A stretch of DNA of 36,265 bases from an uncultured Clostridia bacterium (GTDB lineage: Bacteria > Bacillota > Clostridia > Christensenellales > UBA1242). Both the position numbers and the translations under genes were made by a program. Each line of letters opens with the position of its first letter. The stretch's first letter is position 1. The notes under the pieces were generated by a model. The model worked only from the letters and a program-made list of their open reading frames with translations, had not been told where the DNA came from and did not search any database. Location of the stretch: assembly GCA_949841045.1 (NCBI GenBank), contig CATKXS010000013.1:1-36265 (forward strand). The letters run 5' to 3'. Positions 16,237 to 24,686 of this stretch are shown in pieces.

Positions 16237-16800
16237 ATGGACAAAAAAGAAGAAATTTTAAAAGGTAAAAATATTGTTGTCGGCGTAAGCGGAGGAATAG
16301 CCTGTTACAAATCGGCAAGTATTGTTGGAGCTCTCAAGAAAAAAGGTGCAGAGGTATATGTAATAATGACAAAAAATGCTCGTGAGTTTATCACGCCCCT
16401 TACACTTAAAACACTTTCTGAGAATGATGTTGTTTGTGATATGTTTGAAGAGAGGGAAAGCGCTGAAGTCAAACATATAACTTTAGCTGAAAAGGCAGAT
16501 GCTTTTATCATCGCACCAGCATCAGCAAATATAATCGGCAAAGTTGCTCATGGAATAGCAGATGACATGCTCTCAACTACCATTATGGCAACAAAAAGCC
16601 CTGTCATATTTGCACCTGCAATGAACTGCAATATGTACTCAAATGCTATCGTTCAAGACAATATAAAAAAACTTAAATCTTTTGGTTATAAATTTATTTC
16701 CCCTCAAAATGGTCATCTTGCGTGCGGGACTGAGGGCGTAGGCAAACTCGCCGACACAAGAAAAATAATTGAAGAAATCGAGGAGGAACTGTCACTATGA
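16237..16800 (+). CDS. coaC: Phosphopantothenoylcysteine decarboxylase (monofunctional)
   Basis: The 187-residue flavoprotein carries the HFCD-family features: GVSGGIACYKS near residue 16, the catalytic His at 80 (EVKHITLAEKADAFIIAPASANIIGK, shown in part by positions 16465-16542), PAMNCNMY at 127-134 and the substrate-lid Cys region GHLACGTEGVGKL at 159-171. It decarboxylates phosphopantothenoylcysteine to phosphopantetheine with FMN, in coenzyme A synthesis. In many bacteria CoaB and CoaC are one fused protein; here they are separate and overlap by four bases (ATGA), as in streptococci and enterococci. Confidence 0.95.
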   Translation: MDKKEEILKGKNIVVGVSGGIACYKSASIVGALKKKGAEVYVIMTKNAREFITPLTLKTLSENDVVCDMFEERESAEVKHITLAEKADAFIIAPASANIIGKVAHGIADDMLSTTIMATKSPVIFAPAMNCNMYSNAIVQDNIKKLKSFGYKFISPQNGHLACGTEGVGKLADTRKIIEEIEEELSL

Positions 16801-17561
16801 AAATCATCATAACCTCTGGTGGAACAAGTGAGCCAGTAGACAATGTTCGCAAAATAACCAACCGTTCATCAGGACTTCTTGGCAGTATGATTGCAAATGA
16901 GCTTGTGGCAAAAAATGATGAAAATTTAGAAAAAATTTACTATATTTCCAATAAAAACGCCAAAAAACCATATAAAAACGATAAAATCAAAGAAATTATC
17001 GCTGAAAGTACAGAAGATGTTTACAACGCGCTTGAAAATCTTGTGCCAAAATGTGACGCTATAATTCACGCTATGGCAATCTCAGATTACAAGGTAGATT
17101 ACGTTTCATCAAGTCAACTTTTGACCCAAAGGCTGGCAGGAAAATCAAAAAATGAAATTGAAAAATTGCTTATTTCAAATGACGTAAAAATCGCCAACAA
17201 TGACAAAATATCTTCATATAATGACGATTTATTTATTAGACTTGTTCCTACGCCAAAAATCATTTCAAAGATAAAGGAATGGAATAAATCTATTTTGCTT
17301 ATAGGGTTCAAACTTCTATCAAACGTAAGAGAGGAAAAACTTGCTGACGTTGCTACAAATCTTTTAAGAAAAACAAATTGCGACTTAATTGTTGCAAATG
17401 ATATAACAAAGATTACAAAAGAACGTCACCCTGCACTTATAATAGACAAAAATTCAAACGTTGTAAAAGTCAATACAAAGGACTATATTGCAAAAGTTAT
17501 ATCCCAGTATCTACTTGATAATTCAGAACTTTCTCCAACTTACAAATATTACTCAGTCTAA
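16797..17561 (+). CDS. coaB: Phosphopantothenate-cysteine ligase (monofunctional)
   Basis: 254 residues, starting with TSGGTSEPVDNVRKITNRSSG, the nucleotide-binding start of CoaB, and including MAISDY and KTNCDLIVANDI. It joins phosphopantothenate and cysteine, the step before CoaC. The short, split form fits the type seen with separate CoaC. The start overlaps the coaC stop by four bases, with GAGGAAC upstream. The product ends at TAA, one base before the terminator hairpin. Confidence 0.93.
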   Translation: MKIIITSGGTSEPVDNVRKITNRSSGLLGSMIANELVAKNDENLEKIYYISNKNAKKPYKNDKIKEIIAESTEDVYNALENLVPKCDAIIHAMAISDYKVDYVSSSQLLTQRLAGKSKNEIEKLLISNDVKIANNDKISSYNDDLFIRLVPTPKIISKIKEWNKSILLIGFKLLSNVREEKLADVATNLLRKTNCDLIVANDITKITKERHPALIIDKNSNVVKVNTKDYIAKVISQYLLDNSELSPTYKYYSV

Positions 17562-17583
17562 GGTGCGTTACGCACCTTTTTTT
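17562..17583 (+). terminator. Terminator after coaB, built on a family palindrome
   Basis: AGGTGCG-TTA-CGCACCT followed by seven or more T. The core GTGCG TTA CGCAC (17563-17575) has the same 13-base N5-TTA-N5' form as the intergenic repeats, here with a real T-tract. The 5' arm includes the last base of the stop codon. Confidence 0.85.
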
Positions 17584-17823
17584 AAGAACGCAAGAACAAC
17601 ATGAGATATATCAAATGTTTTCTTATTTTTATTTTTTTTCGTTATGAAAGGTGCATAATTCACTCAAAACTCAAACAAAGTGAGCATAATGTGGCTAAGC
17701 CACACACAGTTATAAAAAGTGCCTAAGCCGCAACGTACATTATGCATCATTAGCCCACAAAATTTAACGCAGTTATAAAAAGTGCCTAAGGCACACGCAG
17801 TGAACAATTTGTGCATAATGCAC
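17563..17823. repeat. Palindromic repeat cluster D between convergent genes
   Basis: Palindromes GTGCGTTACGCAC (17563-17575), GTGGCTAAGCCAC (17691-17703), GTGCCTAAGGCAC (17782-17794) and GTGCATAATGCAC (17811-17823), with imperfect relatives at 17651-17663, 17719-17731 and 17735-17747. The copies at 17719 and 17782 are 63 bases apart and share the upstream AGTTATAAAAAGTGCC. The right flank ACGCAGTGAAC resembles ACGCAGTAAAC in cluster A. The outer copies sit one base from the stop codons of coaB and the EamA gene. No gene is seen here. Confidence 0.8.
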
Positions 17824-17824
17824 C

Positions 17825-18700
17825 TTAGAGGATACCAAGAAGTGCTGTGCATACGGCAATTATTGCAAGAAGTATATAACACTTCCAGTTGATTTTTTCT
17901 TTCATAATAAGCCGCTCATAAAGAGTGATAATCACAAGCCCAAATACGCTTACGGCATCAACTATTCCAAGATTCATCTTTAGTGCCAAGTTTATAAGAC
18001 TGATATGATTTGCAATTCTGCAAATGCCAACAATCATAAGCCACTTGTCTTTTAATATCACCTTAGTGAGCTTAAAGACATTTTTCTTTTTTATAACCAT
18101 ATAGACAAAGGTTATTAAAAACATCAAAAGGTTTAAAACAAAATTGTAAACCACCCCACTCATTCCACTTTTTGCAAGTGCACCAGGAATCAAGCCTTTT
18201 ATAATGTAAAGAATTACCCAAAGACTTAAAAAGAAAAATCCGATTTTATAATTGTATTTTGCCACCTTTTTACCATTTTGAAAATAGGCAAGAAGCAGGC
18301 ATGCAAAAATGACTAGACAGAGAAGAATTATATGCCAAACTGACAATCTTCCGCCAAATATAAGCCAATAGAAAAAAGTCAAAAATGCTATGTAAATCTC
18401 TGACACTCCTTCAGCTATACTCATCGGCAAGTGTTGTGAGGCTTTCGCCCAAAACACAATACTAAATAGAGACATGACTGTCACAAGTAATAGGTAACCG
18501 ACGTCTGACATACTGATTGCATCAAAGTTTAAATTATCGCCGCAAAGTCCTGCAACAAAAAGAATTGGTAAAGACAAAATAAGCGACCAAAAGGTCACTC
18601 CAAAAAGGACAGTTGACGAGTCTGATACTTTTGTGTTTTTATATGATATTGTTTCTCCAGCATTTGAGAGAATCATAAAGATAAGAAGTGTATAAACCAT
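17825..18700 (-). CDS. EamA/DMT-family transporter
   Basis: A 291-residue, nearly all-hydrophobic protein with about ten membrane spans in two halves of five, the EamA drug/metabolite transporter plan. Suggestive sites include the helix-end LPMSIAEGVSEIYIAFL in the first half and the matching GIVDAVSVFGLVIITLYERLIMKEKIN near the C-terminus (only the order is used here). The substrate cannot be told. The ATG at 18700 follows AAAGG. It is transcribed toward coaB; its TAA is followed by G and the palindrome GTGCA TTA TGCAC. A GAGCGCGCTC palindrome (18717-18726) lies in its leader. Confidence 0.85.
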   Translation of the reverse strand: MVYTLLIFMILSNAGETISYKNTKVSDSSTVLFGVTFWSLILSLPILFVAGLCGDNLNFDAISMSDVGYLLLVTVMSLFSIVFWAKASQHLPMSIAEGVSEIYIAFLTFFYWLIFGGRLSVWHIILLCLVIFACLLLAYFQNGKKVAKYNYKIGFFFLSLWVILYIIKGLIPGALAKSGMSGVVYNFVLNLLMFLITFVYMVIKKKNVFKLTKVILKDKWLMIVGICRIANHISLINLALKMNLGIVDAVSVFGLVIITLYERLIMKEKINWKCYILLAIIAVCTALLGIL

Positions 18701-18980
18701 TTTAGCCTTTGCACTAGAGCGCGCTCCTATTACTATATATTCATTGCGTCACCCTTATGACACGACCTCGCAAACTTAGCTTACTTCACTAAGCCATGCT
18801 TGACCGACTGGCGTTTGCTAAATTAAATTTATTTAAAACAGCAAAATTCACAAATTTGACATAAATTATTAAAATTTTGCCATTTTTTAGATAAAATAGC
18901 CCATATTTTGTTAAAATTGCATAAAAAAGTGGATAATCCACAAAAAAAGCCTATTTGGTAAAATAGACTTTTTTTGTTTA
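18701..18980. other. Gene-free spacer between the ABC exporter and the EamA gene
   Basis: I see no coding region. It holds the GAGCGCGCTC palindrome (18717-18726), an inverted repeat GTCA-6-TGAC near 18747-18760, the single palindrome GTGGATAATCCAC (18929-18941, again N5-TAA-N5') and a hairpin with T-tract (about 18943-18976) that could terminate the ABC transcript or a readthrough. Confidence 0.6.
18943..18976. terminator. Terminator of the ABC exporter operon
   Basis: AAAAAGCCTATTT/AAATAGACTTTTT around a GGTA loop, with one mismatch and A/T runs on both sides, directly after the ABC gene stop (18981) in the minus direction. Confidence 0.75.
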
Positions 18981-20882
18981 TTATGCTAATTTTTCAAACT
19001 GACTGTTGTATAAATCCGCATAGAATCCGCCCTTTTCAAGGAGCTTATCATGCGAACCACTTTCAATTATATCACCGTCTTTCATTACAAGAATTAAATC
19101 TGAATTTTTAATGGTTGATAATCTGTGAGCGATGACTATTGAAGTTCTCCCCTCCATAAGTTTATCCATAGCTTTTTGGATGAGTTCTTCTGTTCTGGTA
19201 TCAACATTGCTTGTCGCCTCATCGAGAATAAGCATTGGAGCGTCAGTCACCATTGCCCTTGCAATTGTGATAAGTTGTTTTTGTCCTGCAGACAAACTAG
19301 CATCTTCGTTGAGGACGGTATCATAACCAAGTGGAAGAGTTTGAATAAAGTGGTGAAGACCAACGGCTTTACATGCCTCAATAACCTTTTCGCGACTAAT
19401 ATAAGGATTGTTGTACACAATATTTTCAAAAATTGTGCCTTCAAATAGCCAGGTGTCTTGCAAAACCATGCAGAATAATTTATGAACATTTTCACGTGTC
19501 AACTCATTTGTTGGAACGCCATCAACAAGCACCTGTCCCGCATTTGCTTCATAGAACCTCATAAGAAGATTCACCATTGTGGTCTTTCCTGCACCTGTAG
19601 GCCCTACGATAGCTATTTTTTGACCAGCTTTAGCTTTTGCTGAAAAATCGTGAATGATTATTTTATCCTCATCATAACCAAACTTTATATTTTTAAATTC
19701 AATATTACCCTTTGCCTCTTCAAGCACTCTTGTCTTTTCGCTTTCGTCCTCAAGTTCACTTTCCCCAAGAAATTCAAAAACACGATAACTTGCCGCACCT
19801 GCCTGTTGCAAGGTTTGCATAGATTGAGCAAAAGTAGAAAGTGGTTGAGTAAATAGTCTTACATAAATCATAAACGCAACAATTACGTCAAATCCAATAG
19901 TGCCATTCATTGTGAGGACAGCGCCGACAACGCAAACCGCTACATATCCAAAATTTCCAACAAATCCCATAAGAGAAGGCATAAGCCCACCTAAGAAGTG
20001 TGAGACCCAAGAGGATTTATATAAATCTTTATTTATTTTATCAAATTTTTCATTTAAACCCTTTTCGGCATTGTATGCTTTTACAACATTATGGCCAGAA
20101 TAAACCTCTTCAATATGACCGTTTATATCGCCTAACAGTTTTTGCTGTCTATTGTAATATTTTTGTGAGTTCACCATTATTACACTCATAAGCATAAATC
20201 CAAGTAATGATGAGCCTATTGCAACGAGAGCCATAATCCAGTTTGTTACAAACATCATCACTACCGAGCCAACAAAAAGAGTTATCGCCGAAACAAGCCC
20301 CACAATGCTTTGATTTAATGTTTGACCTATAGTGTCAACATCGTTTGTAACACGCGAAAGAATATCGCCATGACTTGTTCTATCAAAATATTTGAGTGGG
20401 AGCTTGTTGATTTTCTTAGAAATATCCTCTCTCATTTTCTTTGTTATCTTTTGAGTAACAGTTGCCATGATAAACCCTTGAAGATAAGAAAGAATAACAC
20501 TTGAAGCATAAAAAGCTACTAAAGTAAGCGCAATTGTTGTAATCTTTTTAATGTCCATGTTCCCAGCAAAGCCAGCCATAATAACATCTGTCATTTCGCT
20601 GATTTTATCAGGTCCAAGTATTGTAAATACAGTTCCACCAATTGCAAAGATAAGAGCCATAATTATGAATGGAGCGTATTTCTTACAGTATCCAATAAGC
20701 TTTCCCCATGTTTGCGAAAAGGCGTGCTTTTCTCTTTTTATTTTATTTTTTCTTTGTTTTTTATCGTTTTTTAACGCTTTTTCATCATTTTCTTGAATAT
20801 TTTCTACAATTTCAGTCAAATTCTCTTCATTTTCAAGAGGTTGATTATTTTCAAAGTTTTCTTCATTTTCTAAATCTATCAT
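18981..20882 (-). CDS. ABC exporter half-transporter with the consensus catalytic site
   Basis: 633 residues: a Glu/Asn/Lys-rich cytoplasmic N-terminal tail of about 65, a six-span type-I exporter membrane domain (about 70-350) and a nucleotide-binding domain with Walker A GPTGAGKTT (about 425-435), the signature LSAGQKQ (non-consensus A for G) and Walker B LILDEATSNVD, which keeps the catalytic Glu. It overlaps the partner gene by four bases (ATGA) and should form a heterodimer with it. Such pairs (BmrCD, LmrCD, TM287/288 type) export drugs or lipids. The N-terminal tail is longer than usual. Confidence 0.92.
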   Translation of the reverse strand: MIDLENEENFENNQPLENEENLTEIVENIQENDEKALKNDKKQRKNKIKREKHAFSQTWGKLIGYCKKYAPFIIMALIFAIGGTVFTILGPDKISEMTDVIMAGFAGNMDIKKITTIALTLVAFYASSVILSYLQGFIMATVTQKITKKMREDISKKINKLPLKYFDRTSHGDILSRVTNDVDTIGQTLNQSIVGLVSAITLFVGSVVMMFVTNWIMALVAIGSSLLGFMLMSVIMVNSQKYYNRQQKLLGDINGHIEEVYSGHNVVKAYNAEKGLNEKFDKINKDLYKSSWVSHFLGGLMPSLMGFVGNFGYVAVCVVGAVLTMNGTIGFDVIVAFMIYVRLFTQPLSTFAQSMQTLQQAGAASYRVFEFLGESELEDESEKTRVLEEAKGNIEFKNIKFGYDEDKIIIHDFSAKAKAGQKIAIVGPTGAGKTTMVNLLMRFYEANAGQVLVDGVPTNELTRENVHKLFCMVLQDTWLFEGTIFENIVYNNPYISREKVIEACKAVGLHHFIQTLPLGYDTVLNEDASLSAGQKQLITIARAMVTDAPMLILDEATSNVDTRTEELIQKAMDKLMEGRTSIVIAHRLSTIKNSDLILVMKDGDIIESGSHDKLLEKGGFYADLYNSQFEKLA

Positions 20883-22636
20883 TGCTCTAATTCCTCCTTT
20901 GATAATTGTGAGAGAGCAATTTCTTTATAAACTTGACAGTTATTTAAAAGCTCTTTATGTTTGCCCATTCCAACAACATTTCCTTCGTCAAGAACTACAA
21001 TTTTGTCTGCATCTTTGATTGTTCCAATACGCTGAGCGACTATAAAGGTGATTGCATCTTTAGTCCTCTTTTTAAGCTGACCTCTCAGCACTTTATCAGT
21101 CTTATAGTCAAGCGCTGAGAAGCTGTCATCAAATATAAATATTTCAGGTTCTCTTGCAATCGCTCTTGCAATTGCAAGTCTTTGTTTTTGTCCTCCCGAG
21201 AAATTTGTTCCGCCCTGCGCTACACGTGAATCATATTTCATTGGCAACTTTTCAACAAAGGTGCGTGCCTGAGCTATATCTGAAGCATCAACTATAACAT
21301 CATCACTTTTCTCCCCTTTTCCGTTGTCACCAAAGTCAAGGTTAGATTTGATTGTACCTGCAAATAGCACCGCTCTTTGTGGCACATAGCCAATCTTATT
21401 GTGAAGTTCGCTTTGCTTATAATCTTTGACATTCACGCCATCGACCAAAATTTCGCCGTCTGTCACGTCATAAAATCTTGGGATTAAATTGATAAGCGTA
21501 CTTTTTCCACTTCCAGTTGAACCAATAAAAGCAATTGTTTCACCCTTTTTGGCTGAAAAGCTAACATTTTTTACTACATATTCTTGAGCATCTGGATACT
21601 TGAAGCTTACATTATTGAAAACTACAGTACCTTGATTTGCGACATTTTCATTATTGCCATCTAATATTTTAGGCTGGGTATCCAAAACTTCATTGATACG
21701 TTTTGCAGACACGCTCGCTCTTGGCAAGAACATAAATACCATAATCAGAAGTATAAACGACATGACTATCTGCATTGCGTATGATATGTAAACAACCATA
21801 TCTGAGAAAAGTCCAATTTTAAGTAATGGGTCGGAAGCTGAATTTATAAGATAAGCTCCTATCCAATAGATGGAAAGAGTCAAGCCATTTGATATAAGAG
21901 TCATTCCAGGATTCATAATAGCCATTACTCTACCTGTGAAGAGATGATTATCTGTGAGTTCTTTATTCGCCTTGTCAAATTTCTTCTCTTGATATTTTTC
22001 TGCATTGTAGGCGCGGACAACTCTAAGGCCATTTAAGTTTTCCCTTGTAACGCTATTTAAATTATCAGTAAGTTTTTGAATTTTCTTAAATCTTGGAATT
22101 GCCATTACAATTACTACTAATAAGATTGCTATCAGAACGGCAACAGCAACAACTGTTGCAATCGACCATTGCCAACTCTTTGTTGAAATTTTTATTGTCG
22201 CCCAAATAGCCATTGTTGGAGCTTTAACTAGAAGTTGAAGGGACATTGATAGAGTGATTTGAACCTGAGAAATATCATTGGTTGTACGAGTAATCAAGCT
22301 TGAGGTCGAGAAATTCTTGATTTCCTCCATTGAGAATGCTTCAACTTTACGATAGACACCCCCTCTCAATCTATAAGCAAGTATTGCCGAGACTTTTGAA
22401 CCAATAAAGCTGACTATTACAGCAGTCGCAAGACTTCCCAGTGCACATGCAAGCATATAACCGCCGGTCTCCCAAATTTCTGACATTTTGCTACCTTGAG
22501 TGGTGACAAGTTTGGTAATTGTCTGCATATAATCAGGAATTTTCAAATCAAGCCAAACTTGAAATACGATAAAAGCTGTACTGATTAAAATAAAAATCCA
22601 TTCCTTAGCTTTTAAATACCTAAATAATTTTAACAT
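20879..22636 (-). CDS. ABC exporter half-transporter with a degenerate catalytic site
   Basis: With the ATG at 22636 the protein has 585 residues; a frame extension to 22657 adds seven residues but lacks the AGAGG ribosome binding sequence. The membrane domain covers about 1-310. The NBD has Walker A GSTGSGKST, signature FSGGQKQ and Walker B IFIFDDSFSALD, where the catalytic Glu is replaced by Asp. With the LSAGQ signature in the partner this builds one degenerate ATP site, the hallmark of asymmetric heterodimeric exporters. First gene of a two-gene operon. Confidence 0.92.
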   Translation of the reverse strand: MLKLFRYLKAKEWIFILISTAFIVFQVWLDLKIPDYMQTITKLVTTQGSKMSEIWETGGYMLACALGSLATAVIVSFIGSKVSAILAYRLRGGVYRKVEAFSMEEIKNFSTSSLITRTTNDISQVQITLSMSLQLLVKAPTMAIWATIKISTKSWQWSIATVVAVAVLIAILLVVIVMAIPRFKKIQKLTDNLNSVTRENLNGLRVVRAYNAEKYQEKKFDKANKELTDNHLFTGRVMAIMNPGMTLISNGLTLSIYWIGAYLINSASDPLLKIGLFSDMVVYISYAMQIVMSFILLIMVFMFLPRASVSAKRINEVLDTQPKILDGNNENVANQGTVVFNNVSFKYPDAQEYVVKNVSFSAKKGETIAFIGSTGSGKSTLINLIPRFYDVTDGEILVDGVNVKDYKQSELHNKIGYVPQRAVLFAGTIKSNLDFGDNGKGEKSDDVIVDASDIAQARTFVEKLPMKYDSRVAQGGTNFSGGQKQRLAIARAIAREPEIFIFDDSFSALDYKTDKVLRGQLKKRTKDAITFIVAQRIGTIKDADKIVVLDEGNVVGMGKHKELLNNCQVYKEIALSQLSKEELEQ

Positions 22637-22651
22637 TTTTTCGCCTCTCTG

Positions 22652-22673
22652 ACACATTAGAATATATATGTGT
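22652..22673. promoter_or_regulatory. Inverted repeat in the leader of the ABC exporter operon
   Basis: ACACAT-10-ATGTGT, AT-rich centre, 16 bases upstream of the ATG at 22636. Its position suits an operator for a MarR/PadR-like repressor, but no such gene is adjacent. Confidence 0.4.
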
Positions 22674-22762
22674 AAAAAAATAAAATCGTCTATTGTTTTT
22701 TAAAAATAGATAAAAGATATAATAGTATAAATAAAATAAAAAGTCAAACGATATAAATATTT

Positions 22763-22984
22763 TTAATCTTTTTGTTTTTTGATAACGACTTCGTTAATAA
22801 ATTTATCATTTTCAAACTCAACAAAGTAACCATAAACTTTCGTATCGAATACACTGTTTAATACATCTCTAACATATATTTTCACATCTGCTAAATTCCT
22901 TAAATTAAGTTTACAAATTTCTTTTAAATGTTCACTCTTTCCATAACCAAAATCATGGTTTAATATATAATTTCTACTTTTCAT
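22763..22984 (-). CDS. Small hypothetical protein, 73 residues
   Basis: The ATG at 22984 has AAAGGAG five bases upstream, so I prefer it to the in-frame ATG at 23005. The product (MKSRNYILNHDFGYGKSEHL..., ends VVIKKQKD) is charged, soluble-looking and without recognised motif. Lies 76 bases after the 49-residue gene on the same strand, both divergent from the HTH operon. Confidence 0.6.
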   Translation of the reverse strand: MKSRNYILNHDFGYGKSEHLKEICKLNLRNLADVKIYVRDVLNSVFDTKVYGYFVEFENDKFINEVVIKKQKD

Positions 22985-23007
22985 TTCATCTCCTTTAATA
23001 AACATTT

Positions 23008-23029
23008 AAAGCCTAATATGGCTTTTTTT
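23008..23029 (+). terminator. Hairpin with T-tract between the two small genes
   Basis: AAAGCC-TAATAT-GGCTTT followed by T residues on the plus strand. On the minus strand it lies between the two small genes without a T-tract, so it may act as a partial attenuator there, or terminate antisense transcription. Confidence 0.45.
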
Positions 23030-23060
23030 GTTAATAAATACAACACCTATCTTTTTTAGG

Positions 23061-23210
23061 TCACATTGACAAACATTTTTTTACGCTAATAATAACACTA
23101 CTTTTATCTTCTAGTTCAACTTCAATATAATCCTTTTTTAATTGAACTTTATTAGAAATTTCGCAACTAAAAGACGCCATCAATATTTCTAAAATAAAAT
23201 CAGTTTTCAT
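23061..23210 (-). CDS. Small hypothetical protein, 49 residues
   Basis: The ATG at 23210 follows AGGGAGGAAAGT, a strong ribosome binding sequence. The product starts MKTDFILEILMASFSCEI and ends ISVKKCLSM before TGA; it contains a charged middle KKDYIEVELEDKSS. No homolog is recognised. It is divergent from the three-HTH operon and precedes the 73-residue gene, so both may be targets or partners of these regulators. Confidence 0.55.
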   Translation of the reverse strand: MKTDFILEILMASFSCEISNKVQLKKDYIEVELEDKSSVIISVKKCLSM

Positions 23211-23296
23211 ACTTTCCTCCCTAACAACCTTTATTTTGTAGCAAATAGGTTGAACTAGGCTAATTACAACCTCGAATAGTTATCCATTCAACTCTT

Positions 23297-23324
23297 TTGC
23301 GTCAAAATTAATTAAAATTATAGT
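23297..23324 (+). promoter_or_regulatory. Likely promoter of the HTH operon
   Basis: TTGCGT followed after about 16 bases by TATAGT (23319-23324). Just upstream are inverted elements GGTTG (about 23248) / CAACC (about 23268) and GTTGAA / TTCAAC, candidate autoregulatory sites in the divergent spacer. Confidence 0.4.
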
Positions 23325-23349
23325 TGTATTTAAAGGAATTTTGTCGAAC

Positions 23350-23787
23350 ATGAATTTTCAATTAGAAACTTTATGCAAAAATAAAAAAATAAGTTGTCTT
23401 AAACTTGAAAAGATTTTAGGTATACCCAACGCAAAACTTAATAAGTATTACCGAAAAGCGGGCTATCCCAACGTTGAAAGAGCGGTAATTATTGCTAACC
23501 ATTTCAATTGTTCTTTAGATTTTTTAACCGGATTGACAAACTTAAAAAAAGACAGAGAATTGACTGCCCCGAATATTGAATTATTTCATTTGAGACTAAA
23601 AAATTTAATCTTATTAGAACATTCTCAATCCGCATTTTTTGAAAAGTGCAAAATTGCACGAAGTAATTTATATCGTTGGCTTTGCAAAAACGATTTCCCG
23701 AAACTTGCAAATTTGTTTATTGTCGCCGAAAACTTGAATGTTTCATTAGATTATTTAATAGGTAGAACAAATAAAAAGGAAATTTAA
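23350..23787 (+). CDS. Double XRE-type HTH protein, copy 1
   Basis: Residues 1 to about 62 and 75 to 140 each look like a Cro/CI helix-turn-helix ending in the same phrase, SLDFLTGLTN and SLDYLIGRTN, so the protein is an internal tandem of two domains. ATG at 23350 is chosen; an in-frame TTG at 23341 is too close to the AAAGGA box. 145 residues. Probably a DNA-binding regulator; binding sequence and role unknown. First of three adjacent paralogs (2 bases from the next). Confidence 0.75.
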   Translation: MNFQLETLCKNKKISCLKLEKILGIPNAKLNKYYRKAGYPNVERAVIIANHFNCSLDFLTGLTNLKKDRELTAPNIELFHLRLKNLILLEHSQSAFFEKCKIARSNLYRWLCKNDFPKLANLFIVAENLNVSLDYLIGRTNKKEI

Positions 23788-23789
23788 AA

Positions 23790-24224
23790 ATGACATTTCA
23801 ATTTAAAGAAATTTTTACAGATTTATATGTCAATTCGGGCTTTTCAAAAACAAAATTAGCTTCTTTAATAGGTATTAATCATTCTCTGATTACTCTTTAT
23901 TTAAATGGCACTATCCCCACAACCAAAACAATGCAAAAGATTTGTAAATACTTTAATTGTTCAATGGATTACATGATGGGATTAAACGATAAAAGTACTT
24001 ATAGCACTTTAAAACACGTGATAATTCGTGAATGCTTCTATCCAGAATATAAAAGACTTCTAGAGATTAATAAAACAAATCATTTCCAACTTTCTAAACA
24101 AGGCATAGTATGCGAAAGCAGTTTAAGTTCTTGGAAATATGGGCATATACCTCAATTTGAAAATATTTATAAGATTGCTAAAGAACTTGGTGGTTCAATA
24201 GATAAATTATTAGGGAGAATTTAA
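23790..24224 (+). CDS. Double XRE-type HTH protein, copy 2
   Basis: 144 residues with the same two-domain plan: first domain with GFSKTKLASLIGINHSLITLY and closing CSMDYMMGLN, second domain with NHFQLSKQGIVCESSLSSWK and closing GSIDKLLGRI. The ATG has AAGGAAA upstream at nine bases. Starts two bases after copy 1, so a single transcript is expected. Confidence 0.75.
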   Translation: MTFQFKEIFTDLYVNSGFSKTKLASLIGINHSLITLYLNGTIPTTKTMQKICKYFNCSMDYMMGLNDKSTYSTLKHVIIRECFYPEYKRLLEINKTNHFQLSKQGIVCESSLSSWKYGHIPQFENIYKIAKELGGSIDKLLGRI

Positions 24225-24235
24225 GGATATTAAAT

Positions 24236-24667
24236 ATGAAATATAATATTATTGATGCCCTTGAAGAAATTAAACTTAAAGAAAACTGTAGTTTAACAGA
24301 ACTTGCAAGGAGATTAGGCTTAAATCACAGACAACTAAGGATTTATTTGAATGGCGGATTGCCTAGGCTTTCTTCAGCTGTAAAAATAGCAAACTTTTAT
24401 TCTTGCACTCTAGATTATTTATTCTCTTTTTCTAACGAATACATCAAGACCCTTTCCCCTATTACTCTAAAGCCAGAAAAATTCTATGAAAAATATGATA
24501 ATATTTTAAAAGCCAATAAAATTTCTCATTTCTCTTTGAGTAAAAAAATTGAAATTTGTGAAACAAGCTTAAGTAATTGGAAAAAAGGTTGTCTTCCAGA
24601 AACATACGCTATACTAGAAATCGCAAATTATTTTGGAGTAAGCATTGACTACTTAGTAATAGAATAA
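24236..24667 (+). CDS. Double XRE-type HTH protein, copy 3
   Basis: 143 residues: first domain with CSLTELARRLGLNHRQLRIYL and closing CTLDYLFSFSN, second with SHFSLSKKIEICETSLSNWK and closing VSIDYLVIE. Ribosome binding sequence AAGGA eight bases before the ATG. The second domains of copies 2 and 3 resemble each other most (SSLSSWK/TSLSNWK), suggesting serial gene duplication. A terminator follows after 20 bases. Confidence 0.75.
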   Translation: MKYNIIDALEEIKLKENCSLTELARRLGLNHRQLRIYLNGGLPRLSSAVKIANFYSCTLDYLFSFSNEYIKTLSPITLKPEKFYEKYDNILKANKISHFSLSKKIEICETSLSNWKKGCLPETYAILEIANYFGVSIDYLVIE

Positions 24668-24686
24668 ATATAAATAGAAAAAATAA

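Noticed and set aside
17664-17882. A 72-residue minus-strand frame in cluster D
   Set aside because: It is a translation of the palindromic units (GTFYNC twice) overlapping the EamA gene end, without a start signal.
18701-18980. tRNA or small RNA gene in the spacer
   Set aside because: No cloverleaf or promoter-terminator pair could be drawn; only short inverted repeats are present.
22637-22657. Seven-residue N-terminal extension of the ABC exporter subunit
   Set aside because: The ATG at 22636 has the ribosome binding sequence AGAGG; the extension starts inside the inverted repeat.
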